Positions 34,643 through 43,299 of a stretch of 64,000 nt of DNA are shown piece after piece; the first letter of the stretch is position 1, and each line of letters begins with the position of its first letter. The translations under genes and the position numbers were made by a program. The notes beneath the pieces were generated by a model that saw only the letters and a list, made by a program, of their open reading frames with translations, ran no database searches and was not told the DNA's origin. The stretch comes from Rariloculus sp963665575 (GTDB taxonomy: Bacteria > Pseudomonadota > Gammaproteobacteria > Steroidobacterales > Rariloculaceae): positions 1 through 64,000 of the forward strand of contig CAXXDW010000009.1 of NCBI GenBank assembly GCA_963665575.2. Direction: 5' to 3'.

Positions 34643-37135
34643 TCAAACTCCTCGCAGCGTCGCGACCGGCGATTCGTTGACCACCGACCGCACGGCAAGC
34701 GTGCCGCTCACGCCCACGATCGCGATGCCCGCGACAATCCCGGCGACCAGAACCCAGAGGCCCGGCGCGTAGTCGAGCTCGAATATCTGCGTGGCGAGCA
34801 GGTAACCGATCGTGCTCGCGCCGACCGCGGCGAGCGTTCCGGCAAGCAGGCCCAGCGCCGTGAATTCAGCCGCGACGCCCTGCAGCACGACCCGCCGCCT
34901 GGCTCCGAGCGTGCGCAACACGGCACTTTCGAACATCCGCTCGTCGCGCGTCGCCTGAATCGCCGCAAACAACACCGTCAAACCCGCGGCCAGTGTGAAC
35001 ATGAAGACGTATTGCACCGCGAGTGCGGCCTGGGTCATTGCGCGGCGCACCTGATCGAGCACCGCTTCGATGTCGATGATCGACACGCTCGGAAACTGTC
35101 GCACGAGGTCGATCGTCACGGGCCGCTGCTCCGGTTCCACGTGGAAGCTCGTGATGTAGGTGTGCGCGAAGTCGTCGAGCATGCCCGGATTCACGACCAT
35201 GAAGAAGTTTGGCTCGAAGGTATCCCACTGCACGCTGCGCACGCTGGAAATGCGAACGGTCAGTTCCTCCCCTCCGATGCTGTAGGTCAGTTCGTCGCCG
35301 AGCGCGAGCCCGATTTCCTGCAACAGCGTTTCCTCGATAGACAACTGCGGCTCGGTATCGCCGGACGCCCACCACTGGCCCGCGACGACGGTATTGTCGG
35401 CCTTGAGATCCGCCGCCCAGGTCAGGTTGATTTCGTCGTTGAGCTCCCGCCGCGCCCGCCGGTCCCTGGCCGGATACTCGGCGACAGGCTGTCCGTTGAC
35501 GTGACTGATCCGGGCCCGGGCAAGCGGCGTGAATTGCGCGTCATCGAGGCCGTAGTTCGCGAGCACACCCGTCACCTCGTCAAGCTCATCGGGCTGGATA
35601 TTGATCACGAATTGATTCGGCGACTGCTCGGGCAGCAGGCCCTGCCACTCCTCCATGAGTTCGCTGCGTACCACCGTCAGCAACAGCAGCACCATGATTC
35701 CGAGCCCGAAGGCCACAACCTGCACGCTGCTCTCGCGCCCCCGGCGCGCGACGTTGGCGATGCCGTAGCGCCATGCGATGCCGACGCTGCCGCGCAGGTG
35801 CTGCAGGCACCAGACGAGACCGAGCCCGGCGAAATAGAGCACGGCAAAGGTTCCGATCGTGCCGCCGACGACATAGGCGATCAGTTCGAAATCGCGAAAG
35901 ATCAGCGCCAGCATGCCGGTCACCGCGGCGCCGGCGATGCCGTAGACCGTCATGTAGCGCAACGGTGGCGGATCGATATCCTGCCGCAGAACGCGGGCCG
36001 GCGGCACGCCCCCGAGCTGCAGCAGCGGCGGGAGCGCGAAACCGACGGCAACCGTTATCGCCGTCAGCGGGCCGAGTACCACGCCCCTGAGATTTGGCGG
36101 CGGCAGATCGGCCTCGACAAAGTCGGCCAGCAGCGCCGTCAGGCCGAACTGGGCGAAAAACCCGATGATGCTGCCGATCACGCCGGCGGCGAGCACAAGA
36201 ATCATCAACTGGGTCAGGTTGAGCCTGAGTACGTCGCGGTGGCGCGCACCGAGGCACTTCATCATGGCGACGCCGTCGAGCCTGCGCACAACGAAACGGC
36301 GTGCCGCCATCGCGACGGCGACACCGCCGAGCAGGACGCCGACGAGTGCCGCGAGTACGAGGAACTGCTCTGCTCGGCGCACCGAGGAACGGACCTCCGG
36401 ACGACCGTCTCGAAAATCCTCGAGCTCGTGCTCGGCCGCGAGCTGCGGTTCGAGCTCAGCGCGAAAAGCCGCAATTCGCGATTCCGTGCCCGCAAACAGC
36501 AACTCGTACTCGGCCACGCTGCCCGGCTGCAGGAGTTCCGATGCGTAGACGTCTTCGATGTTGAGCAGCACGGTCGGCGCAATTTCCATGAAACGCCAGC
36601 CTTCGTCGGGACGAAACTCGAGCGTCTGGCTGACGAGCAGGTTCAGGGCGCCGATGTCGATCCGGTCGCCGACCTCAAGGCCAAGGCGAGCGAGGATGCT
36701 CGGCTCCGCCCAGACTTCGCCGGGCTGCGGAATGCCCACCGCCGCATAGGGCGTAGCCGACAACTCGTCCGCGATTCGCACCTCGCCCCGCAGTGGATAA
36801 CCGACGGATACACCGCGTATGTCGGCGAGCGAGGTCGAGTTGCCGGCAACGACCACGCTGCGAAAGTGAACGAGATCCGCGGTCTCAATGCCGTTGGCCG
36901 CGGCGATCCCGACGAACGATTCCGGCAGCGGGTTGACCGATTCGATCCTGACGTCGGCTGCGAGAGCCTCGCCGGCCTGCTGCGACACGGCCTGCCTCAC
37001 GCGATCCGTAAAGAACGACACGGCGCTCATCGCGGCGACGGCGACGATGAGTGCGGCCACGAGCACGATGACCTCGCCGGAACGCCAGTCCCTGGCAAGC
37101 AGACGGCCGGCCAGACTCCACGGGACCTGCTTCAT
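34643..37135 (-). CDS. FtsX-family ABC transporter permease (YbbP-like)
   Basis: An 830-residue inner-membrane protein with the YbbP architecture. It has an N-terminal helix, a large periplasmic MacB-like domain, a four-helix FtsX unit in the middle (LRLNLTQLMILVLAAGVIGS), a second helix set and a C-terminal FtsX domain (VFMFTLAAGLTVLFAAIQATRDER, VLRTLGARRRVVLQGVA). GGAGGA lies upstream of ATG 37135. The partner ATPase YbbA and the thioesterase TesA that normally adjoin it are not next to it. The flanking genes are a GST and a universal stress protein. The substrate is unknown, with lipid-linked or hydrophobic molecules suggested for the family. Confidence 0.9.
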   Translation of the reverse strand: MKQVPWSLAGRLLARDWRSGEVIVLVAALIVAVAAMSAVSFFTDRVRQAVSQQAGEALAADVRIESVNPLPESFVGIAAANGIETADLVHFRSVVVAGNSTSLADIRGVSVGYPLRGEVRIADELSATPYAAVGIPQPGEVWAEPSILARLGLEVGDRIDIGALNLLVSQTLEFRPDEGWRFMEIAPTVLLNIEDVYASELLQPGSVAEYELLFAGTESRIAAFRAELEPQLAAEHELEDFRDGRPEVRSSVRRAEQFLVLAALVGVLLGGVAVAMAARRFVVRRLDGVAMMKCLGARHRDVLRLNLTQLMILVLAAGVIGSIIGFFAQFGLTALLADFVEADLPPPNLRGVVLGPLTAITVAVGFALPPLLQLGGVPPARVLRQDIDPPPLRYMTVYGIAGAAVTGMLALIFRDFELIAYVVGGTIGTFAVLYFAGLGLVWCLQHLRGSVGIAWRYGIANVARRGRESSVQVVAFGLGIMVLLLLTVVRSELMEEWQGLLPEQSPNQFVINIQPDELDEVTGVLANYGLDDAQFTPLARARISHVNGQPVAEYPARDRRARRELNDEINLTWAADLKADNTVVAGQWWASGDTEPQLSIEETLLQEIGLALGDELTYSIGGEELTVRISSVRSVQWDTFEPNFFMVVNPGMLDDFAHTYITSFHVEPEQRPVTIDLVRQFPSVSIIDIEAVLDQVRRAMTQAALAVQYVFMFTLAAGLTVLFAAIQATRDERMFESAVLRTLGARRRVVLQGVAAEFTALGLLAGTLAAVGASTIGYLLATQIFELDYAPGLWVLVAGIVAGIAIVGVSGTLAVRSVVNESPVATLRGV

Positions 37136-37400
37136 CGATCGAATCCTCCGCTCAAACGACCGTCGTCCATCGCCGGGCGAGCCGCTGTCGGGGTTTGCGT
37201 GAACCGAACCAAACCGCTGCGACAAGGTGCCTGAATGAGCCGCGCACCATTGTATGCGAACCGTCCGCTTCCCGGACGCGGACGAGCTGTCGCCCGAACA
37301 GCTCCAGGAGATGTTCGACACCTTGCTGTCCACGATGGTTCAGGAGCGCACCCGGGCAGAGGTGGAGTTCGACGCCGAAACCGTGCCATTCTCGAGTAAC

Positions 37401-37937
37401 TCAGTCTGGCGATTGTTCGTCTGGCAGCAGGAATTCATGCTCGGGGTGCTGCACGATCAACACCGGGCACGGCGCTTGCCGCACCACTTTCTCCGTCACA
37501 CTGCCGGCAAGCAGGTGCTCGACAAAGCCGATACGGTGCTTGCCCATGACGATGAGTTCCACGTCGAGTTCCTTCGCGCACGCGACAAGTGCATCGCCCG
37601 GTGTCTGCCGCCCCACGGAACGCAACAGATACTGCGCTTGCGTGTCGCGTTCGGCATCGGGATCGAGCATCTCGCCCAGGTGCTCGCGTGCCGCATTTCG
37701 CGCCACTTCCTCGGGGCTGGGCGCGTCCGGGGGCGAATTCTGCTCTACCCCCGCCGGCAACAGCGTCTCGATTACGCGCTCGGTCTCGATGGCTGCCTCG
37801 TAGTCCTCCGGGCTGAGTACACGTACCAGAAAGAGCCTGGCGCCGAACTGGCGCGCGAAAGCAACGCCATACCTGACCGCCGCCTTCGACGGCTCCCCGC
37901 GATTCGTCGGCACGAGAATCTTCGTCAACGCAATCAA
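37401..37937 (-). CDS. Universal stress protein, UspA family
   Basis: A 178-residue cytoplasmic protein with the opening KILVPTNRGEPSKAAVRYGVAFAR, acidic mid-region, and the C-terminal core LDVELIVMGKHRIGFVEHLLAGSVTEKVVRQAPCPVLIV. The ATP-binding signature G-x2-G-x9-G-(S/T) is incomplete: the second Gly is Arg (GKHR), so nucleotide binding is uncertain. The start is a TTG at 37937 with AAGG just upstream. No ATG is nearby in this frame. Upstream of the FtsX-type permease on the same strand, with a 265-base gap. Confidence 0.88.
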   Translation of the reverse strand: MIALTKILVPTNRGEPSKAAVRYGVAFARQFGARLFLVRVLSPEDYEAAIETERVIETLLPAGVEQNSPPDAPSPEEVARNAAREHLGEMLDPDAERDTQAQYLLRSVGRQTPGDALVACAKELDVELIVMGKHRIGFVEHLLAGSVTEKVVRQAPCPVLIVQHPEHEFLLPDEQSPD

Positions 37938-38056
37938 GTCGCCGCCTTCCGCTGTTTCAGGGTTCGGCGATGCACGCTACGCCGAAGGTTCGCGTGAAGC
38001 AAGCCTGCTCTCCTGCCCGCGCGGCGTCAGATTTCGACTGACCTCCGGACGCACTG

Positions 38057-40288
38057 CTAGAACACCCGGCCGAGAAAGACGTAGAACGCATCCTGCCCGT
38101 TATCGGCGCGTCCGTATGCCGCGTAGATTGGTCCGACGGGCGTGTCCACGCCAGCCCAGATCGACGTGCCGAAAATCGCTGTATCGAGCCCGCTTCCGAA
38201 CTCGTCGTTCCAGGTATTCCCGACTTCCATGCTGATGCCGGCGAAGGCCGGAAACAGTGCGAAATCTCCGATCCTGCGATACCAGCTTGCACCCAGCCTG
38301 GCCGCATGCTGACCCCAGAGTTGATTCCGATTCAATCCGGAGAGATCGAAAAAACCTCCGAAGCGGTGCGCGGCATTGACCGGCGCCGTGCCCCTGAACG
38401 TCCTGTCGTAGCGCACCGTGGTCGCGAGCGTGTATTGCCCCCAGGCCTTGGCCCACGTGGCCTTCAGGAGCAGTTGATCGTAGTCCGCGTCGGCCGCGAG
38501 CGCCGCGGCCCGCGAACCACGCCACTCGGCGGTTGCGAGCGCTCCGGAACGCGGAAACGAGACACTGTCGAGCGTGTCTATGGAGAATCTCGCGAAAAAC
38601 TCACCGCGCCGGAAATCCTCGAGCGGGAATATCGTGGGGTCGCCGACCCTCAGGTTCGCTTCGCCGAACCCGCCGCGCAGTCCTGCGCGAATCTCCCCCC
38701 AGTCAGCAAGTTCCCGACCGGCAGCGACCTCCAGGATGCCTTCGCGCAACAATACTTCGGACACGAGATCGTCTTCGATGAACGTGTGCAGCGATCTCGA
38801 CTTGAAATCGACCGACGGCGAGACGAAGAACATGCCTCTGGCGCCCAGGGGCTGGTGCAGGCCGGCGAGGAACTCGGGTTCGTCGCCGACGTTCAGGGTG
38901 GCTCGAAACTCGCCGCCCTGCGCGTTGATGGCCGTCCTCAGGTAGCTTGCCGCCAGGCCGAACAGGGCATCCTCGTCCGAAGACGAACTGAACTGGAGGC
39001 CGAGCTGCAGATAGTTCGGGCCCCAGCTTCGCTCTCTGAGACCCACCTCGAGGCCGGTGCCGCCGGCCTCCTCGACGATCGAGTAACGGACGTTCTGGTA
39101 AAGCTCGAGACCGTAGACGCGGCTGAGGGCCCGCTCCAGGACGTCAATATCGAGTGGCTCGCCGATCTCAATCTCCCGCAACCGGCGGTCGATTATGCTG
39201 TCGGCCAGCAGCGACTCGTTGTCGAGCCGAAGAAAGTCGATCTGCGGCGGTTCGAAGTCGCGCGGATCGCGCAAGCCCTCGCGGTAGGACCGGTACTCGG
39301 CAGGATCAAGTGCGAGTGCTTCGAGCCCATCGCGATGCTCCATGACGGCATCGTAGCCAGCCTGCACCGTTGCGCTCATGCGCGCGAAACTGACCGCCGT
39401 GAATTCATCCTCGAACTCGGGCCTGACGAGCACATCGCCGGGCCCCAGTCTGGCGCGCTGGTCCTCGGTGCCGAAGCGCGTCAGTAGATTCGTGAGCTGC
39501 TGCGTGATGTCGAGCACGGACCGCAGTTCCTCGCGAGTGCTCAACGTGTCGGTGACGTCGATCGCAACGATCGCGTCGGCGCCCATCGAGTGCGCGACCT
39601 CCACGGGCAGGTTCATGACGATCCCGCCATCGACGAGCAGGCGGCCATCGATCTCGATCGGGGTAAGCACGGCAGGCACGGCCATGCTCGCGCGAACCGC
39701 GCGGCCAAGGTCGCCCTCGGCGAGGACGACGGCGTCGCCCGTCGCGATGTCGCCCGCAACCGCACGGAACGGGATCGCCAGATCGTCGAAACTTGAGAGC
39801 CGCGCAACGGGCAGCGTCGCACGCGACAGGATCAGGTCGATGACCTGGCCCTGCACGACGCCGGTCGGCAACTCGAACTCCCCGTCGTTGAGCCCGGGGC
39901 TCTGCGAGACGAGAAACAGGTCGTCATCGCGTTTGCGGCGAAAGGAACGCAGCTCACGCGGGGTCGTGTTCAGAAACGCGGCCTCCCAATCGATCTCCTG
40001 CACGAAAGCCTCGAGTTCATCGACCGTCATGCCGCTCGCGTACAAGCCGCCGATCGCGGCGCCGATGCTCGTGCCGGCGATGTAGTCGACCGGAATACGC
40101 AACTCCTCGAGCGCCCTGATCGCCCCGATGTGAGCGCCGCCGCGCGCCGCTCCGCCGGAGAGAACCAGGCCGATCGCGGGACGCCCCCGGTCGTCCACAG
40201 CGCCACCGGCCTCCTGTTGGGCAAGTGCGGGTATCGTTGTAGCGATCAACGCAGGCACCGCGCAGAAAAATCCTCGAATCAAGCTCAT
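38057..40288 (-). CDS. Patatin-like phospholipase with C-terminal outer-membrane barrel (type Vd, PlpD-like)
   Basis: A 743-residue secreted lipase/esterase fused to a BamA-like transporter. A signal peptide (MSLIRGFFCAVPALIATTIPALAQ) precedes the patatin domain. The patatin domain has oxyanion loop VLSGGAARGGAHIG, nucleophile motif GTSIG, and the catalytic Asp in LLVDGGIVMNLP. A POTRA-like segment (about 380-440) follows, then a 16-strand-type barrel ending in Phe (YVFLGRVF). This matches Pseudomonas PlpD and Fusobacterium FplA. GGAG lies eight bases before ATG 40288. Single-gene unit, with no obvious link to its neighbours. Confidence 0.9.
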   Translation of the reverse strand: MSLIRGFFCAVPALIATTIPALAQQEAGGAVDDRGRPAIGLVLSGGAARGGAHIGAIRALEELRIPVDYIAGTSIGAAIGGLYASGMTVDELEAFVQEIDWEAAFLNTTPRELRSFRRKRDDDLFLVSQSPGLNDGEFELPTGVVQGQVIDLILSRATLPVARLSSFDDLAIPFRAVAGDIATGDAVVLAEGDLGRAVRASMAVPAVLTPIEIDGRLLVDGGIVMNLPVEVAHSMGADAIVAIDVTDTLSTREELRSVLDITQQLTNLLTRFGTEDQRARLGPGDVLVRPEFEDEFTAVSFARMSATVQAGYDAVMEHRDGLEALALDPAEYRSYREGLRDPRDFEPPQIDFLRLDNESLLADSIIDRRLREIEIGEPLDIDVLERALSRVYGLELYQNVRYSIVEEAGGTGLEVGLRERSWGPNYLQLGLQFSSSSDEDALFGLAASYLRTAINAQGGEFRATLNVGDEPEFLAGLHQPLGARGMFFVSPSVDFKSRSLHTFIEDDLVSEVLLREGILEVAAGRELADWGEIRAGLRGGFGEANLRVGDPTIFPLEDFRRGEFFARFSIDTLDSVSFPRSGALATAEWRGSRAAALAADADYDQLLLKATWAKAWGQYTLATTVRYDRTFRGTAPVNAAHRFGGFFDLSGLNRNQLWGQHAARLGASWYRRIGDFALFPAFAGISMEVGNTWNDEFGSGLDTAIFGTSIWAGVDTPVGPIYAAYGRADNGQDAFYVFLGRVF

Positions 40289-40500
40289 GTTTCGGCTCCG
40301 TCCGTAACAGCCCGTGGAAAAAACCTGCTGCATTTTCCAAAAGACCGCTTCGCCGAAGATGGCCGATTACCCGGCACACCATTTCGACAAGCGCCATTGT
40401 GCGTGTTTCGCTGCGCGTACGACGCGGGCATGGAACGCTTTCCCTTTCCACTTGAGACCGGCAATGACTGCGCGGAGTGCCGTCGGATGCCAGGCACGAA

Positions 40501-40506
40501 TATAAT
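40501..40506 (+). promoter_or_regulatory. TATAAT -10 box abutting the DUF2946-like gene
   Basis: A perfect TATAAT ends six bases before ATG 40513, so transcription would start at or beside the A of the ATG and the message would be leaderless. No -35 box was recognised. Confidence 0.5.
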
Positions 40507-40512
40507 TCGACC

Positions 40513-40926
40513 ATGGCCCTCGGACCCGTCAGAAAAGCCAGGCGTCTGTTGCCGCTCTTCGTGCTTGCGGCGCTGGCTTGCCGCTTGCTCATTCCCGCAG
40601 GGTACATGCCCGCAGCGCTCGATGAAGGCGGGCCGATCCAGCTTTGCAGCTCCGGCTTGCCGAGCAGCGTCCTGCCGGGCGGTTCCGGTCAGGGCGATCA
40701 TCACGATCACGACGGCAGCCACGACCCGGATGGCAGTCACGAGCTGGCCTGGGAACACTGTCCGTTCGGCGTACTGCTGTCGGTTGACGCCATCGACATC
40801 GAGTACGGGCTTGCGATTCCGTATGGATTCGCGCAATCCGCATGGACCGCGTACAGGCGAATCTCAGCCATCGGAGCCCGCACTCCGTTCAATGCCAGGG
40901 CACCGCCCCGAACTTCCTTGATCTGA
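40513..40926 (+). CDS. DUF2946-like small exported protein with a His/Asp-rich segment
   Basis: A 137-residue protein opening with basic residues and a hydrophobic helix (ARRLLPLFVLAALACRLLIPAGYMPA), the pattern of DUF2946 proteins found beside metal-uptake TonB receptors. The central part is rich in His, Asp and Gly (GDHHDHDGSHDPDGSHE), followed by WEHCPFG. Together these suggest periplasmic metal binding or sensing. It precedes a TonB-dependent receptor by 78 bases on the same strand, probably in one transcript. The start is set by the adjoining TATAAT. An upstream in-frame codon would lie before the promoter. Confidence 0.72.
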   Translation: MALGPVRKARRLLPLFVLAALACRLLIPAGYMPAALDEGGPIQLCSSGLPSSVLPGGSGQGDHHDHDGSHDPDGSHELAWEHCPFGVLLSVDAIDIEYGLAIPYGFAQSAWTAYRRISAIGARTPFNARAPPRTSLI

Positions 40927-41004
40927 CCTTTCGGCAGCCGTATCCGAAGCCCCGCTTCGCCCGGCGGCCATTCCTGCTTTTCCTTCGATCAAGGAGTACC
41001 TCGA

Positions 41005-43173
41005 ATGTTCGAGCGCTTCGCATTCACGTGCAGCGTCGTGGCGGCTTCGGTAGTCGCACAGGCTCAGAACGCCCCGACAGGCACAAACTCGCCGCTTCCC
41101 GAGATCGTCGCGATCGGATCGACCGATCGCCAGCAGACCATCGACATCACGCCGGGCACGAGTGCGGCGCCGGTGCCCGATGCCATGGAGATACTGACGC
41201 GCATGCCCGGCGCCAACGTCAATCGCAACGGGGCATTGAGCGGGCAGGCCCAGTACCGGGGACTGTTCGGCCCGCGAATGACCGTCACCGTGGACGGGAT
41301 GCGCGTCACCCCGGGCGGACCCAACTGGATGGATGCGCCGCTGCACTACATGCCGGCGGCCCTGACCGATCGCGTCACGATGACGCGCGGCATCGCTCCG
41401 GTCAGCGCAGGTCCGGGTATCGGCGGCCTGATTCAGGCGGAGTCCAGGCGCAGTCGGTTCGCCGCCGCGCGCGACTTCGAGCGCATGGGCGACGCCGAGT
41501 TCTCGACCATGAGCAACGACGGCAGCGCCGTGGCCGCTTTTCTGGGTATGGCCAATTCCGAGCACCGCTTTCACGTCGTTGCCAGCAGAGAGCAAGGCGA
41601 CTCGATCGAGTCGGGCGACGGGACCATCGCGGCCACCGACTACGGCCGCTCGACCTACGGCGCAGGTTACGGCGTCAATTGGCCCAATGGTGAAATCGGG
41701 GTCGACCTGTCGCATACCAATACCGACCTCACCGGAACGCCGGCCCTGCCGCTCGACATCGACTACTTCGACACGGACCGCGTCAATGCAATGTTCAGGC
41801 AGCGGCTCGGGGACACCGAAATAGCCGTGCGGGTGTTTCATACCGATGTCAGTCACGGCATGAACAACTACCGGCTACGCAGCGCGCCCGACTTCTCGCA
41901 ACTTCCCCTGCCGCCCTTTCAGGGCGCGGACCGCCGACACGTCGATGTCGTCGCCGACGCGACGGGATTCAGCGCGTCGGCATCACGCGGAATGCAAAGC
42001 GGTCAGCTCATTTTCGGCATCGACGGAAACTTCGAGACTCACACGGCCGCAGTGCTCGATCCCGATTTCGCGCCGTTCTTCGTCGAAAACTTCAATGATT
42101 CCGAACAGGACCAGCTTGGAGTTTTTGCGGAATGGTTCGGCGAGCTCGCAACTCGCTGGTCCATGGAAACGGGCGTGCGATACATGCAAATCGTATCCTC
42201 GACCGGCGCGGTGGATGCATTCCCCGCACGACTTGCCCAGATGAATCCAACCGCGTTCGGACGCGGGACGCCGCCCTTCGCGGTCAAGGTCCTCAGGGAC
42301 CGATTCAACGCCACCGACCGCGAGGTGACCGACGACAACATCGATCTCGTGCTCAAGTTCGATCGTGAGTTGAGCGATGCGCTGCGTGTGGGCATCGGTT
42401 ACGCCCGCAAGACCCGAACGCCGATGTATGTCGAGCGTTACCTCTGGATTCCGCTGGAGATCAATTCGGGCCTCGGCGATCTCAACAACTACGTCGGCAA
42501 TGTCGATCTGGCCCCGGAAGTCTCCGACCAGATCGAACTGAGTCTCGACTGGACGTTCGACCGGGGCTACGTCGCACCGCGAATCTTCTACCGATCAGTC
42601 GATGACTTTGTCCAGGGCGTTGCAAGTATGGACCCGATCGTCATTGCGGTGAGCGGCAATGCGAACGGCGATCCCACACCCCTTCAGTTCGCAAACGTCG
42701 AGGCGGAGCTCTACGGGCTCGACGTGGTTGCGCGCTACCGCTTCCTTGAGCGTATGCGCCTTGACGCGACGCTGAACTACGTCCGCGGCAAGCGCACCGA
42801 CATCGACGACGATCTGTATCGCATCGCCCCGCCGAATGCGCGTGTGGCGCTCACGATGGAGCAAGGCGACTGGTCCGTCACCGCCGAAGGCGTGTTCGTC
42901 GCGGAACAGGACCGGATCTCGACGGTCATCGTCCGTAACGAACCGCGGTCCAGCGATGCACCGACACCAGGCTACGCGCTCCTGAACGTGTACGGCCTTT
43001 GGGAAGTGCGCGACAGCATTCACGTTCGGGCCGGCATCGAGAACCTGCTCGACAGGCACTACACGAATCACCTGGCCGGCTTCAACCGTGTGTCCAACTC
43101 CGATGTACCGCTCGGCGCCCATTTGCCGGGGCCCGGCACAAACGTCTTCGTTCAGCTACGTCTGAACTGGTAA
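41005..43173 (+). CDS. TonB-dependent receptor, probable copper/metal type
   Basis: A 722-residue outer-membrane gated channel. It has a signal peptide (to about residue 20, VVAQAQ), a plug domain (MEILTRMPGANVNRNG, AQYRGLFGPRMTVTVDGMR) and a 22-strand barrel ending in an aromatic residue (VFVQLRLNW). The plug sequence VTPGGPNWMDAPLHYMP and the position after a DUF2946 gene match the OprC/NosA-type copper receptors more than siderophore receptors. This remains an inference. The TonB box is presumably in LPEIVAIG. The ribosome region contains AAGGAG-like bases before ATG 41005 (CAAGGAGTACCTCGA). Confidence 0.85.
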   Translation: MFERFAFTCSVVAASVVAQAQNAPTGTNSPLPEIVAIGSTDRQQTIDITPGTSAAPVPDAMEILTRMPGANVNRNGALSGQAQYRGLFGPRMTVTVDGMRVTPGGPNWMDAPLHYMPAALTDRVTMTRGIAPVSAGPGIGGLIQAESRRSRFAAARDFERMGDAEFSTMSNDGSAVAAFLGMANSEHRFHVVASREQGDSIESGDGTIAATDYGRSTYGAGYGVNWPNGEIGVDLSHTNTDLTGTPALPLDIDYFDTDRVNAMFRQRLGDTEIAVRVFHTDVSHGMNNYRLRSAPDFSQLPLPPFQGADRRHVDVVADATGFSASASRGMQSGQLIFGIDGNFETHTAAVLDPDFAPFFVENFNDSEQDQLGVFAEWFGELATRWSMETGVRYMQIVSSTGAVDAFPARLAQMNPTAFGRGTPPFAVKVLRDRFNATDREVTDDNIDLVLKFDRELSDALRVGIGYARKTRTPMYVERYLWIPLEINSGLGDLNNYVGNVDLAPEVSDQIELSLDWTFDRGYVAPRIFYRSVDDFVQGVASMDPIVIAVSGNANGDPTPLQFANVEAELYGLDVVARYRFLERMRLDATLNYVRGKRTDIDDDLYRIAPPNARVALTMEQGDWSVTAEGVFVAEQDRISTVIVRNEPRSSDAPTPGYALLNVYGLWEVRDSIHVRAGIENLLDRHYTNHLAGFNRVSNSDVPLGAHLPGPGTNVFVQLRLNW

Positions 43174-43215
43174 GCACAGAAACGGTAGCTGGTCCGGCGT
43201 TCCTCGACGTCCGGA

Positions 43216-43233
43216 CCCGCCGCGCCAGGCGGG
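43216..43233. terminator. Hairpin between convergent TonB receptor genes
   Basis: CCCGCC-GCGCCA-GGCGGG is a 6-bp all-GC stem with a six-base loop, midway in the 126-base gap between two convergent stops. A second possible stem (GTCCGG ... CCGGAC) lies just upstream. There is no U-run. Probable bidirectional terminator. Confidence 0.5.
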
Positions 43234-43299
43234 GCAGCACGTAGCGTCGACGGCGCCCTTCTCGAATGCCCCGCAATTCCGGGCTGGCGCCGTCCCGGC

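Noticed and set aside
34541..37234. An 897-codon + strand frame opposite the FtsX-type permease
   Set aside because: It is the antisense of a well-supported membrane protein and has the His/Arg/Asp/Gln-rich composition expected from reversing hydrophobic codons.
37254..37997. A 247-codon + strand frame beginning in the gap before the universal stress protein gene
   Set aside because: Its first 50 residues look protein-like, but the rest is antisense to the stress protein gene. There is no ribosome site or recognisable domain.
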